DNA from: Pseudomonas furukawaii | GTDB taxonomy: Bacteria; Pseudomonadota; Gammaproteobacteria; Pseudomonadales; Pseudomonadaceae | DNA length: 64,000 nt | Direction: 5' to 3' | Assembly (NCBI RefSeq): GCF_002355475.1 | Contig: NZ_AP014862.1 | Span: 3,224,001 to 3,288,000, forward strand | Shown here: in pieces, positions 55,016 to 64,000 of the stretch | Layout: the number at the start of each line of letters is the position of its first letter | How positions within the stretch are numbered: the first letter of the stretch is position 1 | The notes under the pieces: model-generated | Seen by the model: only the letters and a program-made list of their open reading frames with translations | Told to the model about the DNA's origin: nothing | Database searches by the model: none | Program-made: the position numbers and the translations under genes

Positions 55016-55675
55016 CTACACCGCCGAATCGGTTCCGCGTCGCCGCTGGACCTGGGGTGAATAGGAATAGTCCGGGTCCACATGGTCGAGGGTGCCGAGT
55101 ATCTGCTCGGGGTTGCCCATCACCGGCGCCATGGACCAGCGATCCAGGCGGTCGTTGCCGATGCGCAGCATGCCGGAATGGGAATTCTTGTCCCGGTCGA
55201 CGTCCGGCTCCGGATCGTAGAAGCCCAGGCTGATGCGGACAGCCTCGACATCCTCCGGCCTGCCGGTCAGGAACAGCCAGCCGGGGCCGACCCGATGCCG
55301 CTCCGCGTACTCCCGCAGGGCCTCGGGCGTATCCAGTTCCGGCGCCAGGGTGATGGAGTACAGATGCACCTGCCGGCCGACCCGATCCCCCAGCAGCCGC
55401 TGGACCTCCCGCAGGTTCGCCGTGCCCGTCGGGCAGATGCCGGTGCAGGAGGTGTACATCATGTTGATCGCCACCACCTTCCCCCGGATCAGGTCGTCGT
55501 AGAACCGCACAGGACGGCCGTGCTGGGTGGTCAGGACGACATTGGGCAACCCTCTGGAACTGCTGCGGGACTGGCCAGCAGCCCGCGACGCTTGCCCTCC
55601 CAGCCCGAGCGCCCAGCCCAGACCGGCGACGCCCAGGATGCCGGCGTCACGCAACCAGCTCCTTCTGCTGCTCAT
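55016..55675 (-). CDS. SCO1/SenC-family copper chaperone
   Basis: 219 residues. Tat- or Sec-type N-terminus (SSRRSWLRDAGILG), copper ligands Cys77 and Cys81 in CTGICP and His166 in NSHSG. Delivers copper or maintains thiol redox in the periplasm. Its start overlaps the stop of the multicopper oxidase (ATGA), so it may metallate that enzyme. Confidence 0.88.
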   Translation of the reverse strand: MSSRRSWLRDAGILGVAGLGWALGLGGQASRAAGQSRSSSRGLPNVVLTTQHGRPVRFYDDLIRGKVVAINMMYTSCTGICPTGTANLREVQRLLGDRVGRQVHLYSITLAPELDTPEALREYAERHRVGPGWLFLTGRPEDVEAVRISLGFYDPEPDVDRDKNSHSGMLRIGNDRLDRWSMAPVMGNPEQILGTLDHVDPDYSYSPQVQRRRGTDSAV

Positions 55676-57532
55676 GATTTCTCCTCCTCGTCGTCCTCAT
55701 CGCGCTCTTCGAGGTCCCAGCGGACCATCATGGCGTGGTCTTCATGGATCACGTTGTGGCAGTGCATGACGTACTTGCCCTTGAAATCGCGGAATCGGAA
55801 GAACACGACCATGGTCATGGTTTCGTCCAGCACGAATACATCCTTGCGGCCACGCTCGTGCAGTGGGATCGGGACCTCGCGGCCATCCACCAGCTTGCGC
55901 AGCATGATGCCTTCTTCGAAATGGGAGTGGATGGGACCAGCCACCCCCGGTGCTGGCGAACTCCCAGATTTCGGCGCTGCCCTGGCGGACCCTGGCCATG
56001 GGGCGGTGGACATCCACCAGGCGTCGGTTGACCTGCCACAGGCCATTGCGCCGATCGAACTCCCAGCGCCTTACCGGCAGCTTCTCCAGCTCCTCGGGAC
56101 TCGGCAGGTCCGGCAGGGGGCGCAGGAACCTCGGCACCTGGCTCAGGTCCTGCTCGGGGGGATGGCGATCCACGATGATCTTCATCACCCGGGTACCCGG
56201 CGCCCTCGAATCCTTGGGTTTGCGGGTGCTCTCCTGGCGCAGCCTGTTGGTCAGGTAGAGCTCGGTGCCAATGGGGTACCGGGAGAAATCGACCACGATA
56301 TCGGCGCGCTCGGCGACGCCGAGGCGCACGTGGGTCTGGTTGAACAGGGCCTCGGGCAGCAGGTTGCCGTCGTTGGCGATGTAGGTGAAGCGCTGCACGG
56401 CGTTGCGGGCGTTCACCAGGTAGAAATCATAGAAGCGGCTGGGCCCGCTGTTCAGCAACCGCAGGCGGTACTTGCGCGCGGCAACCCGGAGTACCGGCTC
56501 GATCTTGCCGTTGATCACCACCTTGTCGCCCAGCACCCCTTCCGCATGGAACTGGTCGTAGAACAGTTGGCCGTCCGGCATGGGTGAGAAGCGCCGGTCG
56601 CCGAAGGCCAGCGGGTAGTCGTAGGGATGGCTGGGCAACCGCAGCGCGGTGGGACTCGGGTCCCTCTCGTCCCCCGAGTCGAGTTCGTCGAACAGAAGGT
56701 AGAAGCCGATCAGGCCGCGATAGACGTTGGGCGCGGTGAAGTCCAGCGTGTGGTCGTGGTAGAAGAGCGTCCCCAAGGCTTCCCGGTAATCGCCTATGCC
56801 GTTCTGCAACTCGTCGTAACCGGCGTAGATGTTCGGGTAGAAGTGATCCTTGAAGGTGCCGCAGCCCTGCTTCGAGCCCGACTTGTCGACAGTGGGGCCG
56901 GCCTCGTAGCCGCTGTAGTAATCCCCGGGGAACCCGTCGCTCTCGGAGGGCGTATGGGCGTTGTGCAGGTGGGTGGAGATTTCCGGGGTGCCGAAACCGA
57001 CGTGCTTATGGGGTAGCTCGTTGTGGATACGGCAGATCACGGGTTGGCCATAGTGGGCGAAGATGGTCGCGGGCACCGTGGCATCGGCATTGCCGCCGCG
57101 ATACGACCAGACGCGCTGCTCGGGAAGATCAGGATGGGTGATCCATTTCGCGTTTTCCCGTACGAAGAGCTCGTAGAACTCGGGATCACCCAGCACGCCC
57201 GTCAGTTCCTCGTAGCGCTGGTGGGCATCGCGCCCCGCCTCGCCCGCGTCGACATTGGGCTCTAGGGTGGGCGCCGGCGTCAGCACCTCGACATGGGCCA
57301 CCGGAACGATCGCCGCTGGCAACTCCTCCATCCAGGGACGCGTCGGCGGGCTTGGCGGAAAGATCGGTTGCGGCCCGGTGACCCACTCGGCCGCATCGGC
57401 GGGTGCGGCTCCGGGTAACCAGGGTGCGGCCATGGCCGCCGCTGAGAGTTTGAGGAAAGTTCGTCGTGTCGGGTCGTTATCAGTCTCTTGCGCGCGCGCG
57501 GAGCCCTTGCCGCGCCACCGGTTGATACGCAT
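55672..57532 (-). pseudogene. Multicopper oxidase, broken by a frameshift
   Basis: Begins at ATG 57532 with a Tat signal (RRTFLKLSAAAMAAP). CotA/bilirubin-oxidase-like: HLHNAHT and FYHDHT copper ligands in the N-terminal part. The first frame is good to about 55935 (ASTGGGWSHP), then turns to nonsense. The correct continuation IHSHFEEG...HCHNVIHEDHAMM lies in the next frame and runs to the stop at 55672. A single 5-bp loss explains this: an expected (CCCAT)2 has become one CCCAT at 55931-55935 in the minus-strand reading. It hits the HPxHxH copper motif, so the protein would lack its C-terminal copper ligands. Sequencing error cannot be excluded. Confidence 0.85.
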
Positions 57533-57954
57533 TTGGTAGTTCCATCACCCCACTTTCAACGCAAGCACCTTCCTTCCGCCCTAGCCTTGGTTGTATGAGC
57601 GTCCACTCCCCAGCGCCAGTGAGACCGCCTGAAATTCGCCTCTTGTCGGGCGAATTCGCCATTGTTGTTGGCTACATCCCGCTTCACCGTTTCAACCTGC
57701 AAACAACTGGCAATGTGCCAGACAGCCAAAAAACTGACCAATTGCGACAATTTATAGGCTCAAATTAAATAACCTGTACGCGGGTGCCAATATATTGACC
57801 AAGCCTTCCAGCACCGCCACGATCAGACAGCTGCGCCGGATACTCCGACAGTGAGCAGAGAAGCCTTTTTCAAGGTCTCAGCTGTCGTGCAGTCATCGGC
57901 GCCCGGGCTGCCACGCGAAAGCGCCCTGAGGGAAGCGGTATTGGAGACGACGGT
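57533..57954. promoter_or_regulatory. Intergenic region with hairpin, upstream of oxidase and small secreted protein
   Basis: 422 bp without a supported gene. Contains ATTCGCC...GGCGAAT (57634-57640 and 57649-57655), and GGCGAATTCGCC (57649-57660), a perfect 12-bp palindrome; AT-rich from about 57740. Holds both divergent promoters. Confidence 0.5.
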
Positions 57955-58269
57955 ATGAAGGTGAAATGGCTTCCGGCCCTGCTGGTCATCGCGGTAACGG
58001 CCGGCGAAACGGGCGTGGCCCTGGCGGACCACCGCAGGCATCAGGACGAGAAATGGGAGGACGAATACTGGGACGGCCCCTGTCGGGTGAAGGAAGTCGC
58101 CGACGGCAACCAGTACAAGAAGGAAATCAAATGCCCGGATGGCCGGGGCCGCAGCTGGAAAGGCGGCGAGTGGAAGCGGGAGTTCCGGGACGGGCCTTGC
58201 CGCGTCAAGATCGAAGCCAAGCGGGACGAGTACAAGGAGGAGTCCAAGTGCGAGGGGTGGGACGACTGA
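57955..58269 (+). CDS. Small secreted repeat protein, family not recognised
   Basis: 104 residues. GGAG lies 8-9 bp before ATG. Signal peptide of about 24 residues ending VALA. The mature part holds two tandem copies of a 39-residue unit: DGPCRVK at 40-46 and 79-85, with Cys pairs 43/60 and 82/99, both spaced 17. Very charged and rich in Lys/Glu. Two disulphides, one per repeat, are likely. Function unknown; sits near copper genes but is divergent from them. Confidence 0.75.
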   Translation: MKVKWLPALLVIAVTAGETGVALADHRRHQDEKWEDEYWDGPCRVKEVADGNQYKKEIKCPDGRGRSWKGGEWKREFRDGPCRVKIEAKRDEYKEESKCEGWDD

Positions 58270-58327
58270 CCGTCCGACTCCCCGCACCTGGCGTCTCGCT
58301 CGAAAGCCTGGCGCGAAGCGTCCGGCG

Positions 58328-59506
58328 TCAGTCCTCGATGCGGAAGGTCAGCCCGGCGTGCTCGCTCAGGCGACGGATCAACGCCTCCCCCATGGCCGGT
58401 GCCGTGGTCCAGATGCCGCCGGGAGTATCGGTGGCATCGCGCAGCAGGCAGAGGGCGCTCTCGCTGATCATCCGCGAGGTGGAGCCGTAGCCCGGGTCGC
58501 GCTTGCCGAGAACGCCCGCTTTCAGGGTGCGGCCATCCGCGGTTTCACCGATGAACAACAGGTCGTAGCAACCATTTTCCCGCTCTTCGCGGCTGGGTCC
58601 CTCACCCGGTTTCGGCGCACTGTCGCTGGCCAGGGAGCGATCCGACGCCACGGCCTCGGCCATGGCCTTGCCCTGCTCGCCCGGGCCGGTCAGCAGCATT
58701 TCGTCATAGACGAAGTCCTCGCCATAGGCATGGCCCAGCAGCTGGTTGGAGCGGTGGACGTTGCGCGTGTTGATCGCCGCCATGATGAAGGGCGCCGCCC
58801 AGCTACCCAGGGACTCGTCGTAGGCCGGACGATCCGCCGGAGGTTGCGCAGGGCCGGTGAAGCCGGGAGTCAGGGCGAAGGGGTTCACCAGCAACTGCAG
58901 TACCGACGGGTCGGCCTTGGCGGCTGCCAGGGTGGCCTTGAGGCTGGCCGCCGTGCCGCCGGAGAAGGTGCCCTTGAGCTGGCGCACGCGCCCCTTGATG
59001 CGCGTGAGCGGCACGCCGAAGCGCGCCTTGGCGGCCTGCTGCAGGAAGAACACGCCCAGGTCGAAGGGAATGGAGTCGAAACCGCAGGAGAACACGATGC
59101 GCGCACCGCTGGCCTGGGCGGCCTGGCCGTAGGCGTCGATCATCTTGCGCATCCAGGCCGGCTCGCCGCAGAGGTCGACGTAATCCACGCCCGCCTCGGC
59201 GCAGGCGGCCACCAGGGGTTCGCCGTACAGCTGGTAGGGGCCCACGGTGGTCACAACCACGCGGGTACGCGCGACCAGGGCGCGCAGGCTGGCGGCATCG
59301 CCGGTATCGGCCACCAGCAGCGGAATGTCCGCCGGCGCACCGATCTCGTCACGCACCGCCGCCAGCTTCGCCAGGTCGCGACCGGCCATGGCCCAGCGCA
59401 GGTCCTTGTCCCCGGCATAGGCCTGGGCGAGGTATTCGGCCACCAGCCTGCCGGTGTAGCCGGAGGCACCAAAAACGACGAGATCGAACTCGGCTGTGCT
59501 TTTCAT
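58328..59506 (-). CDS. Saccharopine-dehydrogenase-like / trans-acting enoyl reductase
   Basis: 392 residues. N-terminal Rossmann motif VVFGASGYTGRLVAEYLA, then YVDLCGEPAWMRKMID and IVFSCGFDSIPFDLGV, typical of the trans-acting enoyl reductase family known from mycobacteria. In pseudomonads the role is unknown. Stands alone; neighbours give no pathway. Confidence 0.85.
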   Translation of the reverse strand: MKSTAEFDLVVFGASGYTGRLVAEYLAQAYAGDKDLRWAMAGRDLAKLAAVRDEIGAPADIPLLVADTGDAASLRALVARTRVVVTTVGPYQLYGEPLVAACAEAGVDYVDLCGEPAWMRKMIDAYGQAAQASGARIVFSCGFDSIPFDLGVFFLQQAAKARFGVPLTRIKGRVRQLKGTFSGGTAASLKATLAAAKADPSVLQLLVNPFALTPGFTGPAQPPADRPAYDESLGSWAAPFIMAAINTRNVHRSNQLLGHAYGEDFVYDEMLLTGPGEQGKAMAEAVASDRSLASDSAPKPGEGPSREERENGCYDLLFIGETADGRTLKAGVLGKRDPGYGSTSRMISESALCLLRDATDTPGGIWTTAPAMGEALIRRLSEHAGLTFRIED

Positions 59507-59713
59507 CGAGGATTCCTTGAGGCGGAGCGGGATAGTCCGCTGACCCTAGAAGCCCGGCCGGAGAGCGTCAATTTTCAGGAGTACGGGGAATTACAGCCCA
59601 TAAGCGCGACCCATCCGCGCCCCCGCGAGCCCGGCCATCCTCCCGCGACCGGTGGCCGCCACCCTTCCGGCTGCTATCGTCCTGCGGACAACGAGGTTCG
59701 ACGGAGGTGCGGC

Positions 59714-60106
59714 ATGAAACGAGTCACTGGCGGCTGCCTCTGCGGCGATGTGCGGTTCATCGCCTCGGGGAGGCCTTACCGGGTGGGGCTGTGCCATTGC
59801 CTCGACTGCCGCAAGCACCATGGCGCGCTGTTCCACGCCTCGGCGATCTTTCCCGAAAGCGCGGTGGCGATCGAGGGTCGTACCCAGTCCTACGCAGGGC
59901 GGCATTTCTGCCCCCGCTGCGGCTCCTCGGTGTTCTCCCGGAGCGGCGATGAGATCGAGGTGAACCTGGGTGCCCTGGACGCGCCCGACCAGTTCCAGCC
60001 CACTTACGAGCTCTGGACGGTTCGCCGCGAAGCCTGGCTGCCGCCCTTCCCCCTGGCACGACGCTATCCAGGGAACCGCGAGGGCGCCGGGCGCGAGGAG
60101 AATTGA
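59714..60106 (+). CDS. GFA-family (glutathione-dependent formaldehyde-activating-like) protein
   Basis: 130 residues from ATG 59714, with GGAGG upstream. Zinc cysteines in GGCLCGDVRF, LCHCLDCRKHHGALF and FCPRCGSSVF. GFA proteins bind Zn and may add thiols to aldehydes; most are of unknown substrate. Confidence 0.87.
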   Translation: MKRVTGGCLCGDVRFIASGRPYRVGLCHCLDCRKHHGALFHASAIFPESAVAIEGRTQSYAGRHFCPRCGSSVFSRSGDEIEVNLGALDAPDQFQPTYELWTVRREAWLPPFPLARRYPGNREGAGREEN

Positions 60107-60166
60107 CGCGCCCGCCGCCACACGCTCTATCCTGACGCCACCCAAAGCAGGTCCCAGGAGCCCGGC

Positions 60167-60916
60167 ATGACCCCTTCCCCCATCGTCATAGTGACCGGCG
60201 GCAGCCGTGGCATCGGCCGCTGCATCGTCGAACGCCTGCAGCATGACGGCTTCGGCGTGCTGTTCACTCATTCCAGCTCCGACGCCGAGGCCCGCGAGCT
60301 GGAAACCGCCCTGGCAAACGGCGGCCCCGTGGTCCGGGCGCTGCGCGCCGACGTCGCCGATACCGGCTCGGCAAAGCGGGTATTCGACGCCGCGGAAGCC
60401 CTGGGCGAGGTGATCGGACTGGTGAACAACGCCGGGATCACCGGCCGGCTCGGCCCCATCACCCAGCTGGACGACGCGCAACTGGACCAGGTGCTCGCGG
60501 TGAACCTCGCCGGCCCGATCCGCCTCTGCCGCGAGGCCGCCCGCCGCTGGAGCGGTCGGGACAACGCCGGCCGCGCGCGGATCATCAACATCTCCTCGGT
60601 GGCGGCGCGCACCGGCTCGCCGAACGAGTACGTCGCCTACGCCGCCACCAAGGCCGGGCTGGAGACCCTGAGCATCGGCCTCGCGCGCGAGCTGGCGCCG
60701 GCCGGCATCCTGGTCAGCGCCGTATCCCCCGGCACCGTGGACACCGGCATCCACGCCCGCGCCGGCGAGCCGGGTCGCGCCCAGCGGGTGGCCGCGCGCA
60801 TTCCCCTGGGACGCCCCGGTCAGCCCGAGGAAATCGCCAACGCCGTGGCCTGGCTGATGTCGCCCGAGGCGACCTACGTGACCGGCACCGTGATCAACGT
60901 GGCGGGAGGCCTGTAG
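60167..60916 (+). CDS. Short-chain dehydrogenase/reductase (FabG-like)
   Basis: 249 residues. TGGSRGIGR, NNAGITG, ISSVAARTG, YAATKAG and C-terminal VTGTVINVAGGL are all present, so this is a classical 3-oxoacyl-reductase-like SDR with complete catalytic residues. Substrate unknown; 60 bp after the GFA gene. Confidence 0.87.
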   Translation: MTPSPIVIVTGGSRGIGRCIVERLQHDGFGVLFTHSSSDAEARELETALANGGPVVRALRADVADTGSAKRVFDAAEALGEVIGLVNNAGITGRLGPITQLDDAQLDQVLAVNLAGPIRLCREAARRWSGRDNAGRARIINISSVAARTGSPNEYVAYAATKAGLETLSIGLARELAPAGILVSAVSPGTVDTGIHARAGEPGRAQRVAARIPLGRPGQPEEIANAVAWLMSPEATYVTGTVINVAGGL

Positions 60917-61016
60917 CCCGGCGGTCGCGCCCTGGCGCGCGGGGCGTGCGCTGTCATCCGTCGCTTGCCTTCCGGTATAGTCGCGCCCCCTCGCCGCACG
61001 ACCTTCGGAATGCCCC

Positions 61017-61718
61017 ATGGAAACCACCTCCCCTGCCCTGGTGATGCTGCCGGGCCTGCTCAACGACCAGCGCCTCTGGGCGTACCAGGCGCAGGCCCTG
61101 GCCGGAGAACGGGTAGTGCAGATCGCCGACCTGTCCCGGGACGACAGCATCACCGCGATGGCACACCGGGTGCTGGAGAACGCCCCGCCGCGCTTCGCCC
61201 TGGCCGCCCTGTCCATGGGCGGCTACGTCGCCTTCGAGGTGCTGCGCCAGGCCCCGGAGCGGGTCGAGCGCCTGGCGCTGTTCGACACCATGGCCAGCCT
61301 CGATTCGGCGGAGCGCGCGGCCACTCGCCGGGGCCTGCTGGAACTGGCCCAGCGCGGCCGTTTCATCGGGGTCAGCCCGCAGTTGATGCCGCGCCTGATC
61401 CACGCCCGCTGGCTGGACAGCGAGGTGTCCCGCACCGTGCAGCAGATGGCGATCGCGGTGGGCAAGGAAGGCTTCATCCGCCAGCAACGGGCGATCATCC
61501 ATCGCCCCGACTCGCTCCCCACCCTGGCCGGCATTCGTGTGCCGACACTGATCGTGGTGGGCGCCGACGACCAACTGACCCCGGTCGCCGAGGCCCGCCT
61601 GATGCATGAGCGCATCGCCGGCTCAAGGCTGGAGGTGCTGCCGGAATGCGGCCACCTGCCGCCCCTCGAAGCACCCGAGCGCAGCCTGACGCTGCTGCGG
61701 GAGTGGCTGCTGGCCTGA
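61017..61718 (+). CDS. Alpha/beta-hydrolase
   Basis: 233 residues. Nucleophile elbow ALSMGGYVAF with Ser, acid VVGADDQLTP, His in ECGHLPPLEAP. Esterase-like fold without signal peptide. Follows the SDR by 100 bp. Confidence 0.85.
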   Translation: METTSPALVMLPGLLNDQRLWAYQAQALAGERVVQIADLSRDDSITAMAHRVLENAPPRFALAALSMGGYVAFEVLRQAPERVERLALFDTMASLDSAERAATRRGLLELAQRGRFIGVSPQLMPRLIHARWLDSEVSRTVQQMAIAVGKEGFIRQQRAIIHRPDSLPTLAGIRVPTLIVVGADDQLTPVAEARLMHERIAGSRLEVLPECGHLPPLEAPERSLTLLREWLLA

Positions 61719-61771
61719 CCCTCCGGTTACCCTGCCTGAACCTGAGTCCCCCATTCGACGAGGAGCACGCG

Positions 61772-62323
61772 ATGCTGATCGATCTGCACAAGGCCACCCT
61801 GTTGGTCATCGACGTCCAGGACAAGCTGGTGCCCGCCATGGCCGACCCCCAGGGCATCCTGGCGCGTATCCGCTGGCTGCTGCAGGTCGCCACCGAACTG
61901 GGGCTGCCGACGGTGATATCCGAGCAATACCCCAAAGGCCTGGGCGCCACGGCGACGGCGCTCACCGACGCCGCCCCGCAGGCGATCGTGGTGGAGAAGC
62001 TGCAGTTCTCCTGCGTGGCCGCCGAGTGCCTGCCGGAATCCCTGCTGGCCCATGAGCAGGTCGTCGTCTGCGGCATGGAAACCCATGTCTGTGTCCTGCA
62101 GACCGTGCTGGAACTGCTGGCGCTCGGCAAAGAGGTGTTCGTGGTGGAAGACGCCGTCGCCAGCCGCACCCCGGCCAGCCGCGAGGCCGGCCTCCGGCGC
62201 ATGCGCGACGCCGGCGCGCAGGTCGTCAATCGCGAGATGGTGGTGTTCGAGTGTCTGCGCGGCGCCAGTCACCCCCGGTTCCGTCATATCAGCAAGACCT
62301 TCCTGGTGGGCGAGCAGCCCTGA
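61772..62323 (+). CDS. Isochorismatase-fold hydrolase (YcaC-like)
   Basis: 183 residues from ATG 61772 (GAGGAG upstream). Catalytic triad Asp14 (VIDVQDKL), Lys76 (VVEKLQFSC) and Cys107 (CGMETHVCVLQ). Nicotinamidase/YcaC-like cysteine hydrolase of unknown substrate. Confidence 0.87.
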   Translation: MLIDLHKATLLVIDVQDKLVPAMADPQGILARIRWLLQVATELGLPTVISEQYPKGLGATATALTDAAPQAIVVEKLQFSCVAAECLPESLLAHEQVVVCGMETHVCVLQTVLELLALGKEVFVVEDAVASRTPASREAGLRRMRDAGAQVVNREMVVFECLRGASHPRFRHISKTFLVGEQP

Positions 62324-62346
62324 GGAAGGGGCCGGAGCCGGTCCCG

Positions 62347-63303
62347 CTACTCGACGGGCAGGAGCCGCATCCGGCTCTCTTCGCCCATCAGCCAGGAGCG
62401 GTTCAGTTCGGCGCATTGGTGCAGATGCTCCACCACCAGGGTGATGCGTTTCAGGCGCCGCAGGTCCTCGCTGTAATAGATCCAGAACTGCCGCGTCACC
62501 TCCACCTCATCGGGCAGCACCGCCTGCAACCTGGGGTCCCCCGCCACCAGGAAGCAGGGCAGGATCGCCAGGGCCCGCCCCTGCAGCGCGGCCTGGTACT
62601 GGGCGATGACACTGGTGCTGCGCAACTGGCTCATGGCGCCGGGTACCAGGTCGTTCAGGTACAGCAGCTTGGGGCTGAAGGCCAGGTCCTCGACATAGGT
62701 GATGAAGGGATGCCCCGCGAGGTCGTCGCGGGACGCGATGGGCTCATGGGCGGCCAGGTATTCCGGGGTGGCGTACAGGCGCAGCCGGTAGTCGGCGAGC
62801 CTGGAGCAGACGTAGGGACCGCGCTCGGGCCGCTCCAGGGTGATGGCGATGTCCGCTTCGCGGCGTGACAGGCTGATGAAGTGCGGCACCGGCAGGATAT
62901 CGGCGGAGATGTGCGGGTAGCGCTCCAGGAAGCGGGTCATCTGGGCCGTCACGAAGTAGGAGCCGAAGCCCTCCGTGCAGCCGATGCGGACATGACCCGA
63001 CAATCCCAGCCGGGTGCCCGACACCTGCTCGCACGCGGCCTGCAAGGTGCTTTCCAGGGTTTCGGCATAGCCGAGGAGGCGCTGTCCCTCCACGGTGAGG
63101 ACGAAGCCGGCGGCCCTCGATTTCTCGAACAGCAGCGCGCCCAGGGCCTGCTCCAGGGCCCGCACGCGACGCGATACGGTGGTGTAGTCGACACCCAGGC
63201 GACGCGCGGCCCCGGTGGCGGTGCGGGTGCGGGCCACCTCCAGGAAGAAACGCAGGTCATCCCATTTCAGCTGGTCGAGGTTGGAACTTTTATGCATGTC
63301 CAT
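62347..63303 (-). CDS. LysR-family regulator
   Basis: 318 residues. HTH ARRLGVDYTTVSRRVRALEQALGALLFEK (about 33-62), effector domain after about residue 90. Divergent from the DUF485/symporter gene at the window end, which it may control. Confidence 0.87.
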   Translation of the reverse strand: MDMHKSSNLDQLKWDDLRFFLEVARTRTATGAARRLGVDYTTVSRRVRALEQALGALLFEKSRAAGFVLTVEGQRLLGYAETLESTLQAACEQVSGTRLGLSGHVRIGCTEGFGSYFVTAQMTRFLERYPHISADILPVPHFISLSRREADIAITLERPERGPYVCSRLADYRLRLYATPEYLAAHEPIASRDDLAGHPFITYVEDLAFSPKLLYLNDLVPGAMSQLRSTSVIAQYQAALQGRALAILPCFLVAGDPRLQAVLPDEVEVTRQFWIYYSEDLRRLKRITLVVEHLHQCAELNRSWLMGEESRMRLLPVE

Positions 63304-63776
63304 CAGGATTTATTGCATGTTCATTAATGGATTGATGCCTATATATACTCACAACCATCGCCCCACGGCCAAGTGTTTTCTTCGCGGTCGTGTCAGCCCA
63401 CCCACCGACAAGATCCCAGGGCTAAGAGCATGAGCACATGCCTGATTCCCGGCCTTCATGCCAGGCGCATGCCTTGCCAGAGCGCCGCACTCCCAGCGCT
63501 CCCATCCAGGATGACCGGCGCCTGCCGAGCTGCCCTCAGTTCACCCGTTCCTCAAACCCCGGCCGGTTTCTCGGACCACAGCCACCACACAGAACCCGCC
63601 CATTGCGTCCACCGACTGCTGGCCCCTGGAGGGGGCGACGGTCACTGACGAACCCCCATATTTCGAGCAATGAAGAAGAACTTGGCGATGCCCCACGGGG
63701 CGCCGCCGGGAATGCTGCACGCCCGAAAAAGACGGCAGTGAAAGGCACGACAACAACAACTAAAGCGGAGCCCGAT
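63304..63776. promoter_or_regulatory. Long leader region before the second DUF485 gene
   Basis: 473 bp with no supported gene. An AT-rich part (63304-63350) has TTCATT-N16-TATATA as a possible sigma70 promoter. The rest, about 400 bp, is GC-rich leader. GCGGAG 6 bp before ATG 63777 is the ribosome site. No riboswitch recognised. Confidence 0.4.
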
Positions 63777-64000
63777 ATGACACCTCACCACTCCCCCCAT
63801 TCCCCGGTCCATGAGCGCATCATCGCCAACCCAAAGTTCCAGCGCCTGGCACGCCAGCGCGCAATCCTCGCCTGGTCCCTCAGCGCCCTGGTGCTGGCGA
63901 TCTACTACCTGTTCATCGTGCTCGTGGCCTTCGTGCCCGGCTGGCTGCACCTGCCGCTGTACGAGGGCAGCCACCTCAGCCGCGGCATCCCGCTAGGTGC
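63777..64000 (+). CDS. DUF485 membrane protein, C-terminus cut off by window end
   Basis: About 74 codons from ATG 63777. One hydrophobic span, then LHLPLYEGSHLSRGIPLG, the same loop as in the DUF485 at 12837-13166. Expected to be followed by an SSS acetate-type symporter outside the window. Paralogue, not a repeat: DNA differs widely. Confidence 0.85.
   Translation, partial: MTPHHSPHSPVHERIIANPKFQRLARQRAILAWSLSALVLAIYYLFIVLVAFVPGWLHLPLYEGSHLSRGIPLG

Noticed and set aside
1-64000. CRISPR array, prophage, insertion sequence, tRNA
   Set aside because: No regularly spaced repeats, transposase or phage genes, and no tRNA-like cloverleaf was recognised by eye; small RNAs cannot be excluded.

Overview
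The window is GC-rich DNA with tightly packed genes from a gamma-proteobacterium that is almost certainly a Pseudomonas or close relative. Evidence for this: NahG- and NahR-type proteins very close (from memory) to the P. putida ones, two OprD-family porins, tcuRAB, chrBA, sigma54-dependent catabolism and a Pseudomonas-type REP palindrome. No tRNA, rRNA, CRISPR array, prophage or insertion sequence was seen. It reads as a chromosomal block of accessory catabolic loci, most with their own transporter and regulator.

Region by region. (1) 1-3.3 kb: salicylate module, an aromatic-acid MFS symporter (cut by the window edge), nahG and divergent nahR. (2) 3.3-5.2 kb: a LysR regulator divergent from an AhpD/carboxymuconolactone-decarboxylase-like protein and a secreted cupin. 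(3) 5.4-16.2 kb: a sigma54-controlled locus resembling the levulinate (lva) system. The left arm, read leftward, is APH-type kinase, DUF6285, histidine phosphatase and an acyl-CoA dehydrogenase with an ACAD10/11-like motif. The right arm is a PrpR-type activator, acyl-CoA synthetase, DUF485, SSS symporter and OprD porin. Both arms carry textbook -24/-12 promoters with IHF-like sites and upstream palindromes. (4) 16.2-20.5 kb: small monooxygenase, DJ-1/PfpI protein, LysR, amidase. (5) 20.5-30.1 kb: tricarboxylate locus: tcuB, tcuA, tcuR, a TerC metal exporter, an OprD porin, a CitMHS metal-citrate carrier, a PrpF-type isomerase and a LysR regulator.

(6) 30.1-31.8 kb: a HipA/HipB-like toxin-antitoxin pair with the toxin gene first. 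(7) 32.1-41.1 kb: a tight six-gene operon (Rieske oxygenase, aldehyde dehydrogenase, rubredoxin-reductase fusion, FAD amine oxidase, cupin, MFS) divergent from a BCCT transporter. It looks like a quaternary-amine catabolic unit. (8) 41.2-44.1 kb: LysR, AraC, a SnoaL-like protein and a GNAT. (9) 44.2-48.8 kb: ALO-family flavin oxidase, SDR, EutH-type permease and LuxR-type regulator around a pair of inverted 20-bp sites. (10) 48.8-58.3 kb: TraX-like membrane protein, chrB-chrA-rhodanese, TonB receptor, SCO1 protein, a frameshifted multicopper oxidase and a small secreted repeat protein. (11) 58.3-64 kb: trans-acting enoyl reductase, GFA protein, SDR, alpha/beta hydrolase, isochorismatase-fold hydrolase, LysR, and the start of a second DUF485 gene cut by the window end.

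The best candidates for something undescribed are the lva-like locus with an added phosphatase, the Rieske operon with a one-chain rubredoxin/reductase donor, and the oxidase/SDR/EutH/LuxR unit. All functions are inferred from reading motifs; no search was run.
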